Shown here in pieces: positions 18,210 to 26,475 of a stretch of 64,000 nucleotides of DNA. Origin of the DNA: Longimicrobiaceae bacterium (lineage in GTDB: Bacteria > Gemmatimonadota > Gemmatimonadetes > Longimicrobiales > Longimicrobiaceae); the NCBI GenBank assembly GCA_030146875.1, contig JASLAX010000011.1:1-64000 (forward strand), read 5' to 3'. A model generated the notes under the pieces. That model did not search any database, had not been told where the DNA came from, and saw only the letters and a program-made list of their open reading frames with translations. Made by a program: the position numbers and the translations under genes. Positions within the stretch are counted from its first letter, which is position 1; each line of letters starts with the position of its first letter.

Positions 18210-19241
18210 TCAGCCCTGTGCCGTCCTCGCCCGTCCCAGGTAGCGCGCCGACAGCGTCTCCAGGTCGAAGCGGCCGGCCTCCTCACCCTTGTGGATGCGG
18301 AACGCCGCGTGGCCGATGGTGGCGAGGCCCGCCAGGAAGAGCAGCGAGCCCGCGCCGTCCTTCGCCGCCAGCAGCCAGAAGAGCGCGAGCGCGCCCGCCA
18401 TCGCCACGCCGGCGGAGGCGCGGAGGCGGCCGGTGCCCTCCGACGGGCGGAGCGACGCCCAGAGGACGAGCGCCAGGAGCAGCGCGACGGCCAGCATGGC
18501 GAACGACTGGTTGCGGCCGGAGACCTCCCACCCGGGCCAGTAGCTCTGCATGGGCGTGTAGTCGTAGTCGTACGCGTACCCGCCGTTCCCCGCGCCGTCG
18601 GTGCGGTACGCGTAGTTGTACGAGTACCCGCCGCTCCAGTAGCCGCTCGTCTGCCCCCACGTCATGAACAGCGAGGCCAGGCAGACGCCCACCCCCGCCG
18701 TCACGTTCCGCCGGTAGCCGTGCCACGCCCGGCGCACGTCGAAGCGGTGGACGAAGCCGTCCGGCGCGGCGGCGGCGCGCCGGTGCTGGTCGTACGCGAG
18801 CAGCCCCGCGGCCGCCGTCCACGTCAGCGGGACGATGCCCACGCGGAAGAGCAGGAAGGCGTGCAGCAGGACCAGCGCCGCGTACGCCGCGGGCACCAGC
18901 GGGTGGCGCAGCGCGGCGGGGAGCTTCTCCTCCGGCACGTCCACCCCGTGCCCGGCCAGTTCCACCAGGGCCACGGCGCCCGCGCCCGCCAGCATCACCA
19001 CCGACCAGACCAGCCCGATCCCGGAGAACCACGGAAGCGCGGAGAGGCCGATCGCCGCGGCGACCAGCCCCAGCCCGACCAGCGTGACGGAGCGGCCGGG
19101 AACGCGGTCCAGGGCGGGGTGCGAATCGACGGCCCGCTGGAACTCCGTACCGGCGCGCTCGGCGTAGCCGCGGAGCTTCGCGGCGGCGTCGTCCGCGGGG
19201 GTGGCGCCGGAGCCGGGGGATGGGGGAGGAGGAGTGTCCAT
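18210..19241 (-). CDS. Multi-spanning membrane protein, unknown
   Basis: The 343-residue product begins with a Pro-rich cytoplasmic tail and a short helix containing LRGYAERAGTEFQRAVDSHP. It then has about eight hydrophobic segments (for example VTLVGLGLVAAAIGLSAL and VWSVVMLAGAGAVALVEL). Between them lies an unusual Tyr/Gly-rich external loop, SGGYSYNYAYRTDGAGNGGY, followed by YDYDYTPMQSYWPGW. The tail FRIHKGEEAGRFDLETLSARYLG is polar. No family recognised. ATG 19241 is the only start that keeps the Pro-rich tail intact. Confidence 0.75.
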   Translation of the reverse strand: MDTPPPPSPGSGATPADDAAAKLRGYAERAGTEFQRAVDSHPALDRVPGRSVTLVGLGLVAAAIGLSALPWFSGIGLVWSVVMLAGAGAVALVELAGHGVDVPEEKLPAALRHPLVPAAYAALVLLHAFLLFRVGIVPLTWTAAAGLLAYDQHRRAAAAPDGFVHRFDVRRAWHGYRRNVTAGVGVCLASLFMTWGQTSGYWSGGYSYNYAYRTDGAGNGGYAYDYDYTPMQSYWPGWEVSGRNQSFAMLAVALLLALVLWASLRPSEGTGRLRASAGVAMAGALALFWLLAAKDGAGSLLFLAGLATIGHAAFRIHKGEEAGRFDLETLSARYLGRARTAQG

Positions 19242-19375
19242 CGGTCCACGGGAGCTGGGTACGGCGGAGGGACGCGGCGTTCGGCCGCGAGGGGAGAAAA
19301 CGAATGTAGGACGAAAGGGCCGGAACGGGAAGCGGGGCGGACGCTTGCGTGCGCCGGTCCGCCTCGTCCTCCGCG

Positions 19376-20401
19376 TCAGCCCCGCGAGCGGAGGGCCTTC
19401 TCCAGCTCCTGCAGCTTCCTGAAGACGCCAGGAAGGCGGAAGAGGGCGGCCTGGGCGCGCATGGCTTCGCGGTGCGGGCGGGCGGGATAGCCGGAGACGG
19501 TCTCGCCCGGCTTCACGTCGCCGATCACGCCCGACTTGCCCCCCACGCGCGCGCCGCGGCCCACCGTGACGTTGCGGTCCACGCCCCCCTGGCCGCCCAC
19601 GATGGCGCCGTCCTCCACCCGCGCGCCCTCGCCCACGCCCGTCTGGGCGACCAGCAGGACGTGGCGGCCCACCTGCACGTCGCGCGCGACCTGCACCAGG
19701 TTGTCCAGCTTGCTCCCGCTCCCGACCGTGGTGTCGTCCACCAAGCCGCGGTCGATCACGGTGTTGGCGCCGATCTCCACGTCGTCGCCCACGCGGCACG
19801 CGCCGATCCGGGGGCGGGGAAGCTCCCCCTCGTCCTCCTGCGCGCCCGCGCCGTTCACCCCCAGGCGCACGCCGCTGTGCAGCACGCACCGCTCGCCCAC
19901 CACCGTGCCGGCGTAGAGGGTGACGTGCGGGTGCAGGCGCGTCCCGGCGCCCACCGTCGCCCGCTCGCCCACCACGCAGTGCGCTCCGATGCGCGCCCCG
20001 TCGCCCACCCGCGCGCCCCGCGCGACGATGGCGTACGGCTCCACGTGCACGCCCTCGCCCACCGACGCCTCGGGGTGGACCAGGGCGGTCGGGTGGATCT
20101 CCGGCGTCTCCTCCACCTCCGGGTAGAGCCGCGGGAGGAGCCAGGTGAGGACGACGTACGGGTCGTCCACGCGGATGCCGGCGGCGCCTTCCGGCAGCGC
20201 GACCGCCAGGTCCCGGGGCAGGAGGACGGCCGCGGCGCGCGTCGTCTCCGCCTTCGAGGCGTAGCGCGCGTTGGAGACGAAGGAGAGGTCGTCCGGCCCG
20301 GCGGAGCCCAGCGGCGCCACACCCCGGACCACGGCCGACCCGTCCCCCTGCAGCTCGCCGCCGGCGCGATCGGCGATCTCCGCCACCGTCATCTCAGGCA
20401 T
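19376..20401 (-). CDS. LpxD-like left-handed beta-helix acyltransferase, catalytic His replaced
   Basis: LpxD N-acylates UDP-3-O-acyl-glucosamine in lipid A synthesis (family knowledge). This 341-residue protein has the N-terminal uridine-binding domain (IADRAGGELQGDG, LGSAGPDDLSFVSN) and many hexapeptide turns. It also has the LpxD segment IGANTVIDRGLVDDTTVGSG and the C-terminal helix. However, the catalytic IAHNV motif reads VARDV, with Arg at residue 240 where E. coli LpxD has His239. The GSDGFGY loop is replaced by GVNGAGAQEDEG. It may be inactive, use other chemistry, or work with the neighbouring short LpxD-like protein. ATG 20401 has GGAGAA close upstream. Confidence 0.75.
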   Translation of the reverse strand: MPEMTVAEIADRAGGELQGDGSAVVRGVAPLGSAGPDDLSFVSNARYASKAETTRAAAVLLPRDLAVALPEGAAGIRVDDPYVVLTWLLPRLYPEVEETPEIHPTALVHPEASVGEGVHVEPYAIVARGARVGDGARIGAHCVVGERATVGAGTRLHPHVTLYAGTVVGERCVLHSGVRLGVNGAGAQEDEGELPRPRIGACRVGDDVEIGANTVIDRGLVDDTTVGSGSKLDNLVQVARDVQVGRHVLLVAQTGVGEGARVEDGAIVGGQGGVDRNVTVGRGARVGGKSGVIGDVKPGETVSGYPARPHREAMRAQAALFRLPGVFRKLQELEKALRSRG

Positions 20402-20468
20402 CGCTTCTCCAGTCGGGTACGTCCCCCTCGCGTCCGGCCGGCGGGCGTCCGCGTGGCTCCGCGCGGCG

Positions 20469-21227
20469 TCATCCACCGTTCCCAGGGCGGAGGGCGCGCT
20501 CCAGCGCGTGGACGCGGCGAATGAGCCGCGGCAGCCGGGCCAGCAGCCTCTCCGCGCGCCGCGCCTCCCGTGGGGGGCGGCCGGGAACGCCGCGCACCGT
20601 ATCGCCCGCCGCGGTGTCGCCGGTGATCCCGCCCCACGGCATCACGCGCACGTCGTCCTCCACCGTGATGTGCCCCACGATGGCGACCTGCGCCCCCACC
20701 GTCACCCGGTTCCCCAGCGTGCAGCTTCCCGCGATGCCGGAGAGCGGGTCCATGCGAAGCTCGTCGCCCGCGATCACGTTGTGGCCCACGTGCACAAGCG
20801 AGCCGATCTCGCAGCCGTCCCCCAGGTACGTGTGGCCGATGGAGCCGCGGTCCACGGTGCCGTTGGCGTCCATCGTGAGCCGGTCGCCCGCGCGTACGCC
20901 GCCCACCTGCGGGATCTTCACGAAGCGCTTGCCGTCCCACGCGAAGCCGAACCCGTCCGGCCCCACGCACGCCCCGCTCCCCACGGTCGACCCCGCCCCC
21001 ACCACCACGTCGGAGTAGAGGACGGCGTGCGGGTGCAGCGTCGACCCGTCGCCCACCACGCAGCGGTCGCCGACGACGGCGTGGCTCCCCACGTGGCACC
21101 CCGCGCCGATGCGCGCGCCGCGCCCGATCACGGCGAAGGCGTCGACCCGCGCGCCCTCGCCGATCTCGGCGTCCGGCGCGACGACGGCGGTGGGGTGGAT
21201 CCCGTCGTTGTCGTGCTGCTGCGGCAT
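20469..21227 (-). CDS. LpxD-like acyltransferase lacking the N-terminal domain
   Basis: This 252-residue protein starts directly in the hexapeptide beta-helix ([19 protein letters not shown]) and has no uridine-binding domain. It keeps the parts its downstream neighbour lost: [20 protein letters not shown] and [11 protein letters not shown], with the catalytic-type His at residue 149. It ends in a short helix. It lies 67 bases upstream of the longer LpxD-like gene on the same strand, probably in one operon. Either a non-canonical UDP-sugar N-acyltransferase (for a surface sugar) or one half of a two-subunit LpxD is possible. Confidence 0.75.
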   Translation of the reverse strand: MPQQHDNDGIHPTAVVAPDAEIGEGARVDAFAVIGRGARIGAGCHVGSHAVVGDRCVVGDGSTLHPHAVLYSDVVVGAGSTVGSGACVGPDGFGFAWDGKRFVKIPQVGGVRAGDRLTMDANGTVDRGSIGHTYLGDGCEIGSLVHVGHNVIAGDELRMDPLSGIAGSCTLGNRVTVGAQVAIVGHITVEDDVRVMPWGGITGDTAAGDTVRGVPGRPPREARRAERLLARLPRLIRRVHALERALRPGNGG

Positions 21228-21372
21228 CGGGGGCGCGGCTGGGGGACCGCGGCCGGGGCGGCGGCGGGCGTGGGAAACATCGAGACGCGGGCCGGCGCGC
21301 GCAATGGCACCGGCCCGGCCTGGGTGCGCCGGGCAGGCGGGTGGTCGGACGACCGGCCGGAGACGCACACCA

Positions 21373-21404
21373 TTGTTCTCCCCGCGAGCGACGCTCGCTA
21401 TACT
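21373..21404 (+). promoter_or_regulatory. Possible promoter with palindromic operator
   Basis: A near-consensus -10 box TATACT lies at 21399-21404, about 70 bases before the small membrane-protein gene. Immediately upstream is a perfect 7-bp inverted repeat around one base, GCGAGCGACGCTCGC (21384-21398), in the -10/-35 spacer. TTGTTC at 21373-21378 is a candidate -35 but the 20-base spacing is long. A repressor or activator site is inferred from position only. Confidence 0.4.
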
Positions 21405-21473
21405 GCGCTTCCGCAGGTGCCGTGCATCCCGTCCTCCGCAGGCAACACCTCCACGAGCTTCCCGGGAACCAAC

Positions 21474-21662
21474 ATGAGCGTGCCAGACAACGGCGGTCGC
21501 GTCGTCATCACCGGAGTGCAGATCCCGTTCGGGGACATGGTGGTCCTGATCCTCAAGTTCGTGCTGGCTTCGATCCCCGCGTACATCGTCATCTTCATCT
21601 TCATCGGCATTCTCAGCGCGATCTTCGGGGGCCTGCTGACCGGGCTGATGGGCGCCGGCTGA
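21474..21662 (+). CDS. Small membrane protein, 62 residues
   Basis: The product begins [20 protein letters not shown] and then is almost entirely hydrophobic ([20 protein letters not shown] and [19 protein letters not shown]). It is long enough for one long or two short transmembrane helices with a Pro kink. It has its own candidate promoter and a strong hairpin terminator, so it is probably an independent transcript. The preceding AGCTTCCCGGGAACCAAC has no good SD. Not recognised as a known family. Confidence 0.7.
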   Translation: MSVPDNGGRVVITGVQIPFGDMVVLILKFVLASIPAYIVIFIFIGILSAIFGGLLTGLMGAG

Positions 21663-21683
21663 TTGGCGGTCGGCCGGAAATGA

Positions 21684-21720
21684 ACGAGCGGGAGCCTGCG
21701 TGGCGCAGGCTCCCGCTCGT
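21684..21720. terminator. Perfect 17-bp hairpin terminator
   Basis: ACGAGCGGGAGCCTGCG (21684-21700) pairs with its exact complement at 21704-21720 around a TGG loop. It lies between the small membrane-protein gene and the convergent YjbR gene and can terminate both. No T-tract. Confidence 0.8.
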
Positions 21721-21755
21721 GCTTACGGGTCCCGGTCCGATCCGCCCGGCGCCCA

Positions 21756-22103
21756 CTACGCGATGCCCAGGCTGGCGCGGAGCTTCTTCGGCAGCTTCTC
21801 CGCGACGAGCGCGTGGGACTCGCGGAGCAGGCCCTCGATCTGGTCGCGCGGGAGCACGCCCGCGTCCTGCAGCCGCACCCAGGAGTGGTGCGCCAGGTAC
21901 GGCGCCGGGGTGATGCCCTCCGTCTGCGTCAGGATCGGCATCAGCGCCGGCTCCACCTTCAGCCGGATCACCTCCGACTCCTCCGCCACGTCGAACATCG
22001 CGAACATCTTCCCGCCCACGGAGAAGACGAGGTGGTCGGTCCACTTCACGTCCTCCGTCGCCCCCGGAAGGCAGCGGCAGAGGTCGAGGAGTTCATATTT
22101 CAT
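21756..22103 (-). CDS. MmcQ/YjbR family protein
   Basis: The 115-residue product has the compact YjbR fold signature: LCRCLPGATEDVKWTDHLVFSV at the start, GGKMFAMFDVAEES (a beta-hairpin), IRLKVEPALMPILT and HHSWVRLQDAGVLPRDQIEG. It ends with LVAEKLPKKLRASLG. The family (PF04237) is often called DNA-binding by its CyaY-like fold but its role is not established. Start ATG 22103 is the only plausible one. It lies beside the GC-poor TIR gene but has the normal base composition of the chromosome. Confidence 0.9.
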   Translation of the reverse strand: MKYELLDLCRCLPGATEDVKWTDHLVFSVGGKMFAMFDVAEESEVIRLKVEPALMPILTQTEGITPAPYLAHHSWVRLQDAGVLPRDQIEGLLRESHALVAEKLPKKLRASLGIA

Positions 22104-22184
22104 ATCAAACCGTCAACTGATTCTGCCCTACTCTTCGCTGTCGGTGCCGCTATCTGAAGCAGAACAGACGGAGAGAAGCTAGGC

Positions 22185-23459
22185 CTATTGCTTCGCCGTA
22201 TCTTCAGTTGAGAGGTCTCCTAGCTCCCAGCCAGCACTGGTCAACTCATAGACTTCCCCTTTATGTCCAAGATCACGAATAAGTCTGTGGCGCGACAGCT
22301 CATCTACGGCAGACTCCCAACGTGCGACACCACGTCGGTCGAGGTTTTCCGTCAAATCGTCCCCATTCACAAGAATGCTTGTGCCTGACATCGAACGCAC
22401 CCTAAGAATCGCTGGGTCCGAATTGGTCACAGCCCGTTCGAGAAGGTGCCGTGCCTCTTTCGTCAACGCCTTCAGAATCGGATTACCTTGTTCCTCCTTC
22501 ACGGTCGCTGGCGAGCTAGCATCGACTCCCGCCGCAACAGACAACTGCTGCAAAGCAAGAACTTGCTCGTGGTAAGCAGCAGGGCTGGATGTCGGAATTC
22601 TAAGCTGTTTCGCAAGGTCAGTTACTAACGCATGAAGTTGCGCCGGCTCAGCCGCTTGCACAGCGTTCAAATCCGCTAGTGGTCCGGTTAGCACCGTGTG
22701 ATCAACGCCGGGACCAAGAAGAGGGATCAGGTGCTTCTGAGCTCCCCATCGCGCACCCAACTCAAACAATACATACAGTGATTGAAGGCTCGTTTTGCTG
22801 ATTACCCCGATGAATGCCTCGGCTTCATGGATTTCGCGCCGGAGCGATTCACTCGCACTTGCCCCGGCGGGTAGCCGATAACCGTCGATACTCGTGCATC
22901 GTATCTGCTCTGCCGGCAAGTTGAGTGCGCTACGAAGTAGCGAAATCAGCATCCGAACGAACTCAGTGTCACGGCTGCTATGGCTGATGAAGACTGAAAG
23001 CTTGCTCACGATTGTATCCGGTTTGTTGGGATGTAAATCGTTGTCCGGTGCTGGCATATCCAGGTTATTTGCCACCGAAGCCTTGGGCTTGAGGTGACCA
23101 TCTTCAACAGAATACCCATCTTCTGAGAGCGCGGAAAGGAGTGCCTGGTAAGGTTCAGACTTTGAGTCAAGGGTGCCGTGAGCGCCTTCAGTGAGTAACG
23201 GTGCAATTTTCCTCACTGCCGCGCGCACCACCTGACTACGCAAGCTTGCTCCCCGCGCGTTGGACACGCCAGGATTGGTTATCAAAAAACGGATGATTCT
23301 GTTCGCCTTATCACTGAGCGAGGTACCCGCTTCCGCGCGGGAATCTTCTAGTTCGTTGGCAAGAACAAAGCGGTCCAAGTTTGCGTGCCCCATTCCCTCA
23401 AGGAATCGTGCCAGGGAAACAACTGTCTCTCTGCCAAACTCTTCATCGTTATCTGACAT
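22185..23459 (-). CDS. TIR-domain protein with N-terminal helical and C-terminal winged-helix parts
   Basis: Residues about 153-290 form a TIR domain: KLSVFISHSSRDTEFVRMLI, a central EAEAFIGVISKTSLQS, and LYVLFELGARWGAQKHLIPL, whose Glu is at the position of the NADase catalytic residue. The N-terminal ~120 residues are helical and end ALSEDGYSVEDGHLKPK, which resembles the tail of AbiJ-type abortive-infection N-terminal domains. The C-terminal ~90 residues look like a winged helix (ARWESAVDELSRHRLIRDLG). A TIR NADase or signal-producing immune protein against phage is likely. The base composition is clearly poorer in GC than the surroundings. An in-frame GTG at 23513 is an alternative start. 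Confidence 0.8.
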   Translation of the reverse strand: MSDNDEEFGRETVVSLARFLEGMGHANLDRFVLANELEDSRAEAGTSLSDKANRIIRFLITNPGVSNARGASLRSQVVRAAVRKIAPLLTEGAHGTLDSKSEPYQALLSALSEDGYSVEDGHLKPKASVANNLDMPAPDNDLHPNKPDTIVSKLSVFISHSSRDTEFVRMLISLLRSALNLPAEQIRCTSIDGYRLPAGASASESLRREIHEAEAFIGVISKTSLQSLYVLFELGARWGAQKHLIPLLGPGVDHTVLTGPLADLNAVQAAEPAQLHALVTDLAKQLRIPTSSPAAYHEQVLALQQLSVAAGVDASSPATVKEEQGNPILKALTKEARHLLERAVTNSDPAILRVRSMSGTSILVNGDDLTENLDRRGVARWESAVDELSRHRLIRDLGHKGEVYELTSAGWELGDLSTEDTAKQ

Positions 23460-23582
23460 CAACAGTTCCCATTTCTGATAGTCAATTCCCAAACCACCTT
23501 CTGAACGACCCACGAAATACAGCCCGCTACTCTACCTGCTCCAGATGCGGGGAAGGCGCCTAGAGCCGATCACCTTACTTCA

Positions 23583-24152
23583 TTACCCGTTGTAGATCAG
23601 CCCCTTGCTCGACCGGTACAGCTCCAGCACCTCGTTCGCCTCCGCCCGCAGCACGCCGTGGACGATCTCGATGCCGCGCGCCTCCAGGTAGTGGTGGGAC
23701 TCGGGGAAGACCGGGCCCTCCTCGAAGTTCAGGCGGCGGGCGTCGTCGCGGTGGGCGCCGCAGACCACGCGGCGGACGCCGCTCCACAGGGCGGCGCCCA
23801 GGCACATGGCGCACGGCTCGCACGACGTGACCAGCTCGTGGCGCGGCATCCCCTGCCCGGAGAGGGTGAAGGAGCCCAGGCGCGCCTGCGCCATCATGAA
23901 GGCCACCATCTCGCCGTGCAGCGTGCAGTTGTTCAGGCGCACCACGCTGTTCACCCCCACCGCCACCACCCGCCCGGACTCCGACTCCACGATCACCGCC
24001 CCGAACGGCCCGCCCGTCTGCCGCGCCACGTTCTCGCGCGAGAGGGCGATCGCGAGGCGCATCCGCGCGTCGTCGCCGTGCAGGGGCTCGTTCCAGTCGA
24101 AGAAGTCGTCCACCCAGTCGGGGCAGGCGACGCGGACCTCGGGCAGGTGCAT
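23583..24152 (-). CDS. Nucleoside/guanine deaminase (CDA superfamily)
   Basis: Zinc-dependent deaminase of 189 residues. NNCTLHGEMVAFMMAQ carries the metal His and proton-shuttle Glu (HGE instead of the usual HAE), and SCEPCAMCLGAALWSGVRRV carries the two Cys ligands. RENVARQTGGPFGAVIV precedes them as in guanine deaminase and TadA. Length and the long C-terminal tail favour guanine deaminase (guanine to xanthine) over tRNA adenosine deaminase. The xanthine dehydrogenase and urate-degradation genes elsewhere in the window support this. ATG 24152 gives MHLPEVRVACPDWVDDFFDW. Confidence 0.8.
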   Translation of the reverse strand: MHLPEVRVACPDWVDDFFDWNEPLHGDDARMRLAIALSRENVARQTGGPFGAVIVESESGRVVAVGVNSVVRLNNCTLHGEMVAFMMAQARLGSFTLSGQGMPRHELVTSCEPCAMCLGAALWSGVRRVVCGAHRDDARRLNFEEGPVFPESHHYLEARGIEIVHGVLRAEANEVLELYRSSKGLIYNG

Positions 24153-24951
24153 GGGGACTCCGGACGGAAGGATGGAGGGCCCGCCGGCGGCGACACCCAC
24201 CGCGAATATGCCGCCGCGCGGCGGATGCGGGCAAGGAACGTCTCCGACGGCAGCGCCCTCCGCCGTCCCCCAACCCGCGGAGCCGAGAGCCCGTCTCGTG
24301 GACGAGGCCCGGATCGACCGCCGTTGCGGGACTGTCATCGAGGCCCGGGCCGAGGCGGAGCCGCGCAGTGGAGTTTCCCCGCCGTTCCAGACGGCGACTT
24401 CGGGGGCTGGCTGGCGTGCGCGGACGGGGGATCTCGCCGGTGCCGACACCTCCCCTCCCTGCGGTCCGTGGAGCGGGTGAGGCATCGGCCTCCACTGCCC
24501 CGACCTCTTCGGCACCTTTCGCCGCACCCGCGGGGAGCTCCGGAGAGGAGGCGGAGGGATCTCGTGCCCGCTCCCATTTCGCCAGCGGGCGGACATTCGC
24601 GTTTCGTCTCGAAGACGCATCCGTCCGCCGTGCCACCGGCCAGCCGAAAACCGCGAGGATGCGCCAGGTCTTTTCGCGCGACGCGATTACGGCTGGCGGA
24701 CGATCGTTCGACCGCGGCGGAGGCCCTGCGGCGGATGAGGGGCGATGCCCCGGCGAATCGTGGCGCGCGCGCCGCACTAGCGCAGCTTCCCTTTTCCGTC
24801 AAGGAGTGGCGGCGCGGCGGAGCCCGCCTATCTTTCCGCCCGTCGCGGGGGAGAACGATTCCCCGCGGCGCGGCCGGCTCCGCCGGCCCCCGATCCACGG
24901 AGGCACGCGCCTCCACCCGACCAATCCGCGATTCTCGCGAGGAGACACCCC
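24153..24951. other. Long intergenic region upstream of the Cys-rich peptide gene
   Basis: About 800 bases hold no convincing gene on either strand; the open frames are Arg/Pro-rich with no recognisable motif. It separates the divergent deaminase and RiPP-type precursor genes and probably holds both promoters. A TATCTT at about 24828 is a possible -10 box, but it has no clear -35 partner. The size is unusual for this otherwise compact segment. Confidence 0.5.
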
Positions 24952-25221
24952 ATGAACAAGATCAAGCTCGACCTCGAGGCGCTTTCGGTGGAGTCGTTCG
25001 ACGTGGCCCCGTCCGATCGCGGCGCGCGCGGCACCGTGGAGGCGTTCGAGCGCACCCGCGGCCAGAACGCCGAGTGCGCCTCGGCCGTGGACGCCTGCCC
25101 GTCGCGCCTCTGCGACACCGTCGTAAACTGCGAGACGATCGAGTGCAGCGTCGGCTGCCCGACGTACGACATGTGTCCGTCGGCGTACGACGCCTGCCCC
25201 ACCCAGCGGGGCTGCTACTGA
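24952..25221 (+). CDS. Cys-rich RiPP-type precursor peptide (pinensin-like leader)
   Basis: The 89-residue peptide starts MNKIKLDLEALSVESFDV, matching the leader pattern of pinensin-type lanthipeptide precursors from Bacteroidota and relatives (motif from memory). After a polar spacer to residue ~40 the C-terminal core has nine Cys (42, 49, 54, 60, 65, 69, 75, 82, 88), with a repeated DACP motif and few basic residues. GAGGAG lies 8-13 bases before the ATG. A UUCG-capped terminator follows. There is no lanthionine synthetase, protease or dedicated exporter beside it. The next gene is an opposite-strand EamA transporter. Confidence 0.8.
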   Translation: MNKIKLDLEALSVESFDVAPSDRGARGTVEAFERTRGQNAECASAVDACPSRLCDTVVNCETIECSVGCPTYDMCPSAYDACPTQRGCY

Positions 25222-25248
25222 GCGACGCCTCTCCGGCGTAGCTTTCGG

Positions 25249-25284
25249 GTGCGCCGTCCGGACCTTCGGGTCCGGACGGCGCAC
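25249..25284. terminator. 16-bp hairpin with UUCG tetraloop
   Basis: GTGCGCCGTCCGGACC (25249-25264), loop TTCG and the exact complement GGTCCGGACGGCGCAC (25269-25284), followed by TTGTAT. A textbook stable hairpin ending the peptide transcript, also positioned to stop the convergent EamA gene. Confidence 0.9.
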
Positions 25285-25292
25285 TTGTATCC

Positions 25293-26234
25293 TCACCCCG
25301 CGCGGCCGGGGTCCGACCGCACCACCATCACCCCGCCCAGCGTGAGCGCCGCGCCCACCAGCGCCGCCACCGTGGGCCTCTCCCCCAGGATCAGCGCCGC
25401 CGCCGCCATCGCCACCACGGGGGTAAGGTTGGAGAAGATGGCCGTGCGCGTGTTGCCGATGCGCTCCACCCCGCGGTACCAGATCAGGTAGGCCAGCGCG
25501 ATGGCGAACAGGGCGGAGAAGACGAGCCCGCCCCACTCCCGCGCGCCGACCACGCTCCAGTCCTGCCGCAGCAGCGCGGGCGTGCCCAGCGGCACCAGCC
25601 CCAGCGTTCCCACCCAGAGCGTCCACGCCGTGGCCGGCACCGAGCCGTAGCGCTGCACCATGGGGCGCGCCGCCACCGTGTACGCCGCCCAGGCCACGCA
25701 CGCCCCCAGCAGGATCACGTCGCCCACCAGCGCGTCGCGGCTCCCCTCCAGCACGGCCGCGCTCCCCGTGACCAGCGCGATCCCCGCCACGGACGCCGCG
25801 GCGCCCCACCAGGTGCGCGGCCCCGGCCGCTCGTGCCCCAGCGCCATGGACCCGAGCGCCGTCAGGATGGGCGTCAGCGCCAGGATCAGCGCCGCGTGCC
25901 CGGCCAGCGTGCGGTCCAGCCCCAGGATGAACGCCACCTGGTAGAGGACGTTCCCCACGAGCCCCAGCATGGCGAAGCGCAGCCAGTCGCGCCCCTCCGG
26001 CAGGGCGAGCCTGCCCTGCGCGCGCAGCACCGCCGCCACCGCGAGCGACGCGATGACGAAGCGGATGGCGTTGAACGCCAGCGGGTCCATCCGCGCCAGC
26101 ACCCCCTTCACGACCGCGAAGTTCACCCCCCACACCAGCACCATCACCGCGAGCGCCGACTCCGTCCACCCCCACGCGCCCGGGACCGGCGCCGTGGCCT
26201 CCGCCGTGCTGCCGTCGTCCGTCTCGTCCCTCAT
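25293..26234 (-). CDS. EamA (DMT superfamily) transporter
   Basis: The 313-residue protein has ten hydrophobic segments arranged as two EamA repeats. The first starts ALAVMVLVWGVNFAVVKGVL and contains DPLAFNAIRFVIASL. The second starts DVILLGACVAWAAYTVAARP and ends LIWYRGVERIGNTRTAIFSN and LILGERPTVAALVGAALTLGG. Probable inner-membrane exporter of a small metabolite or amino acid. ATG 26234 has GGAAGG at 6-11 bases. Substrate unknown. Confidence 0.9.
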   Translation of the reverse strand: MRDETDDGSTAEATAPVPGAWGWTESALAVMVLVWGVNFAVVKGVLARMDPLAFNAIRFVIASLAVAAVLRAQGRLALPEGRDWLRFAMLGLVGNVLYQVAFILGLDRTLAGHAALILALTPILTALGSMALGHERPGPRTWWGAAASVAGIALVTGSAAVLEGSRDALVGDVILLGACVAWAAYTVAARPMVQRYGSVPATAWTLWVGTLGLVPLGTPALLRQDWSVVGAREWGGLVFSALFAIALAYLIWYRGVERIGNTRTAIFSNLTPVVAMAAAALILGERPTVAALVGAALTLGGVMVVRSDPGRAG

Positions 26235-26475
26235 CGCCCTTCCGCCGCGTCGTGGTGGGCGCCGCGGGCGCGGCGCGAGCCCAAGGATACCACGGCACGG
26301 CGGCCGTCGCACCTGCGGCACCGCCCGCCGCGGCGCCTGTCTGGCCCCCTGGAAGCTGGACGCCCGACGGCGAGATCCACCCCTCCCCCGGCGATGACGG
26401 CGTGGCAGCGCACCGGCGGATGCGCGAGGCCGTCGCGGGGGTGGGGCGAATGCCGAGCGAGGCAGGTGGCGAGCG

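Noticed and set aside
24368..24955. A 195-codon plus-strand open frame upstream of the RiPP-type gene
   Set aside because: No coding character, overlaps the SD of the real precursor gene, and has no recognisable motif.
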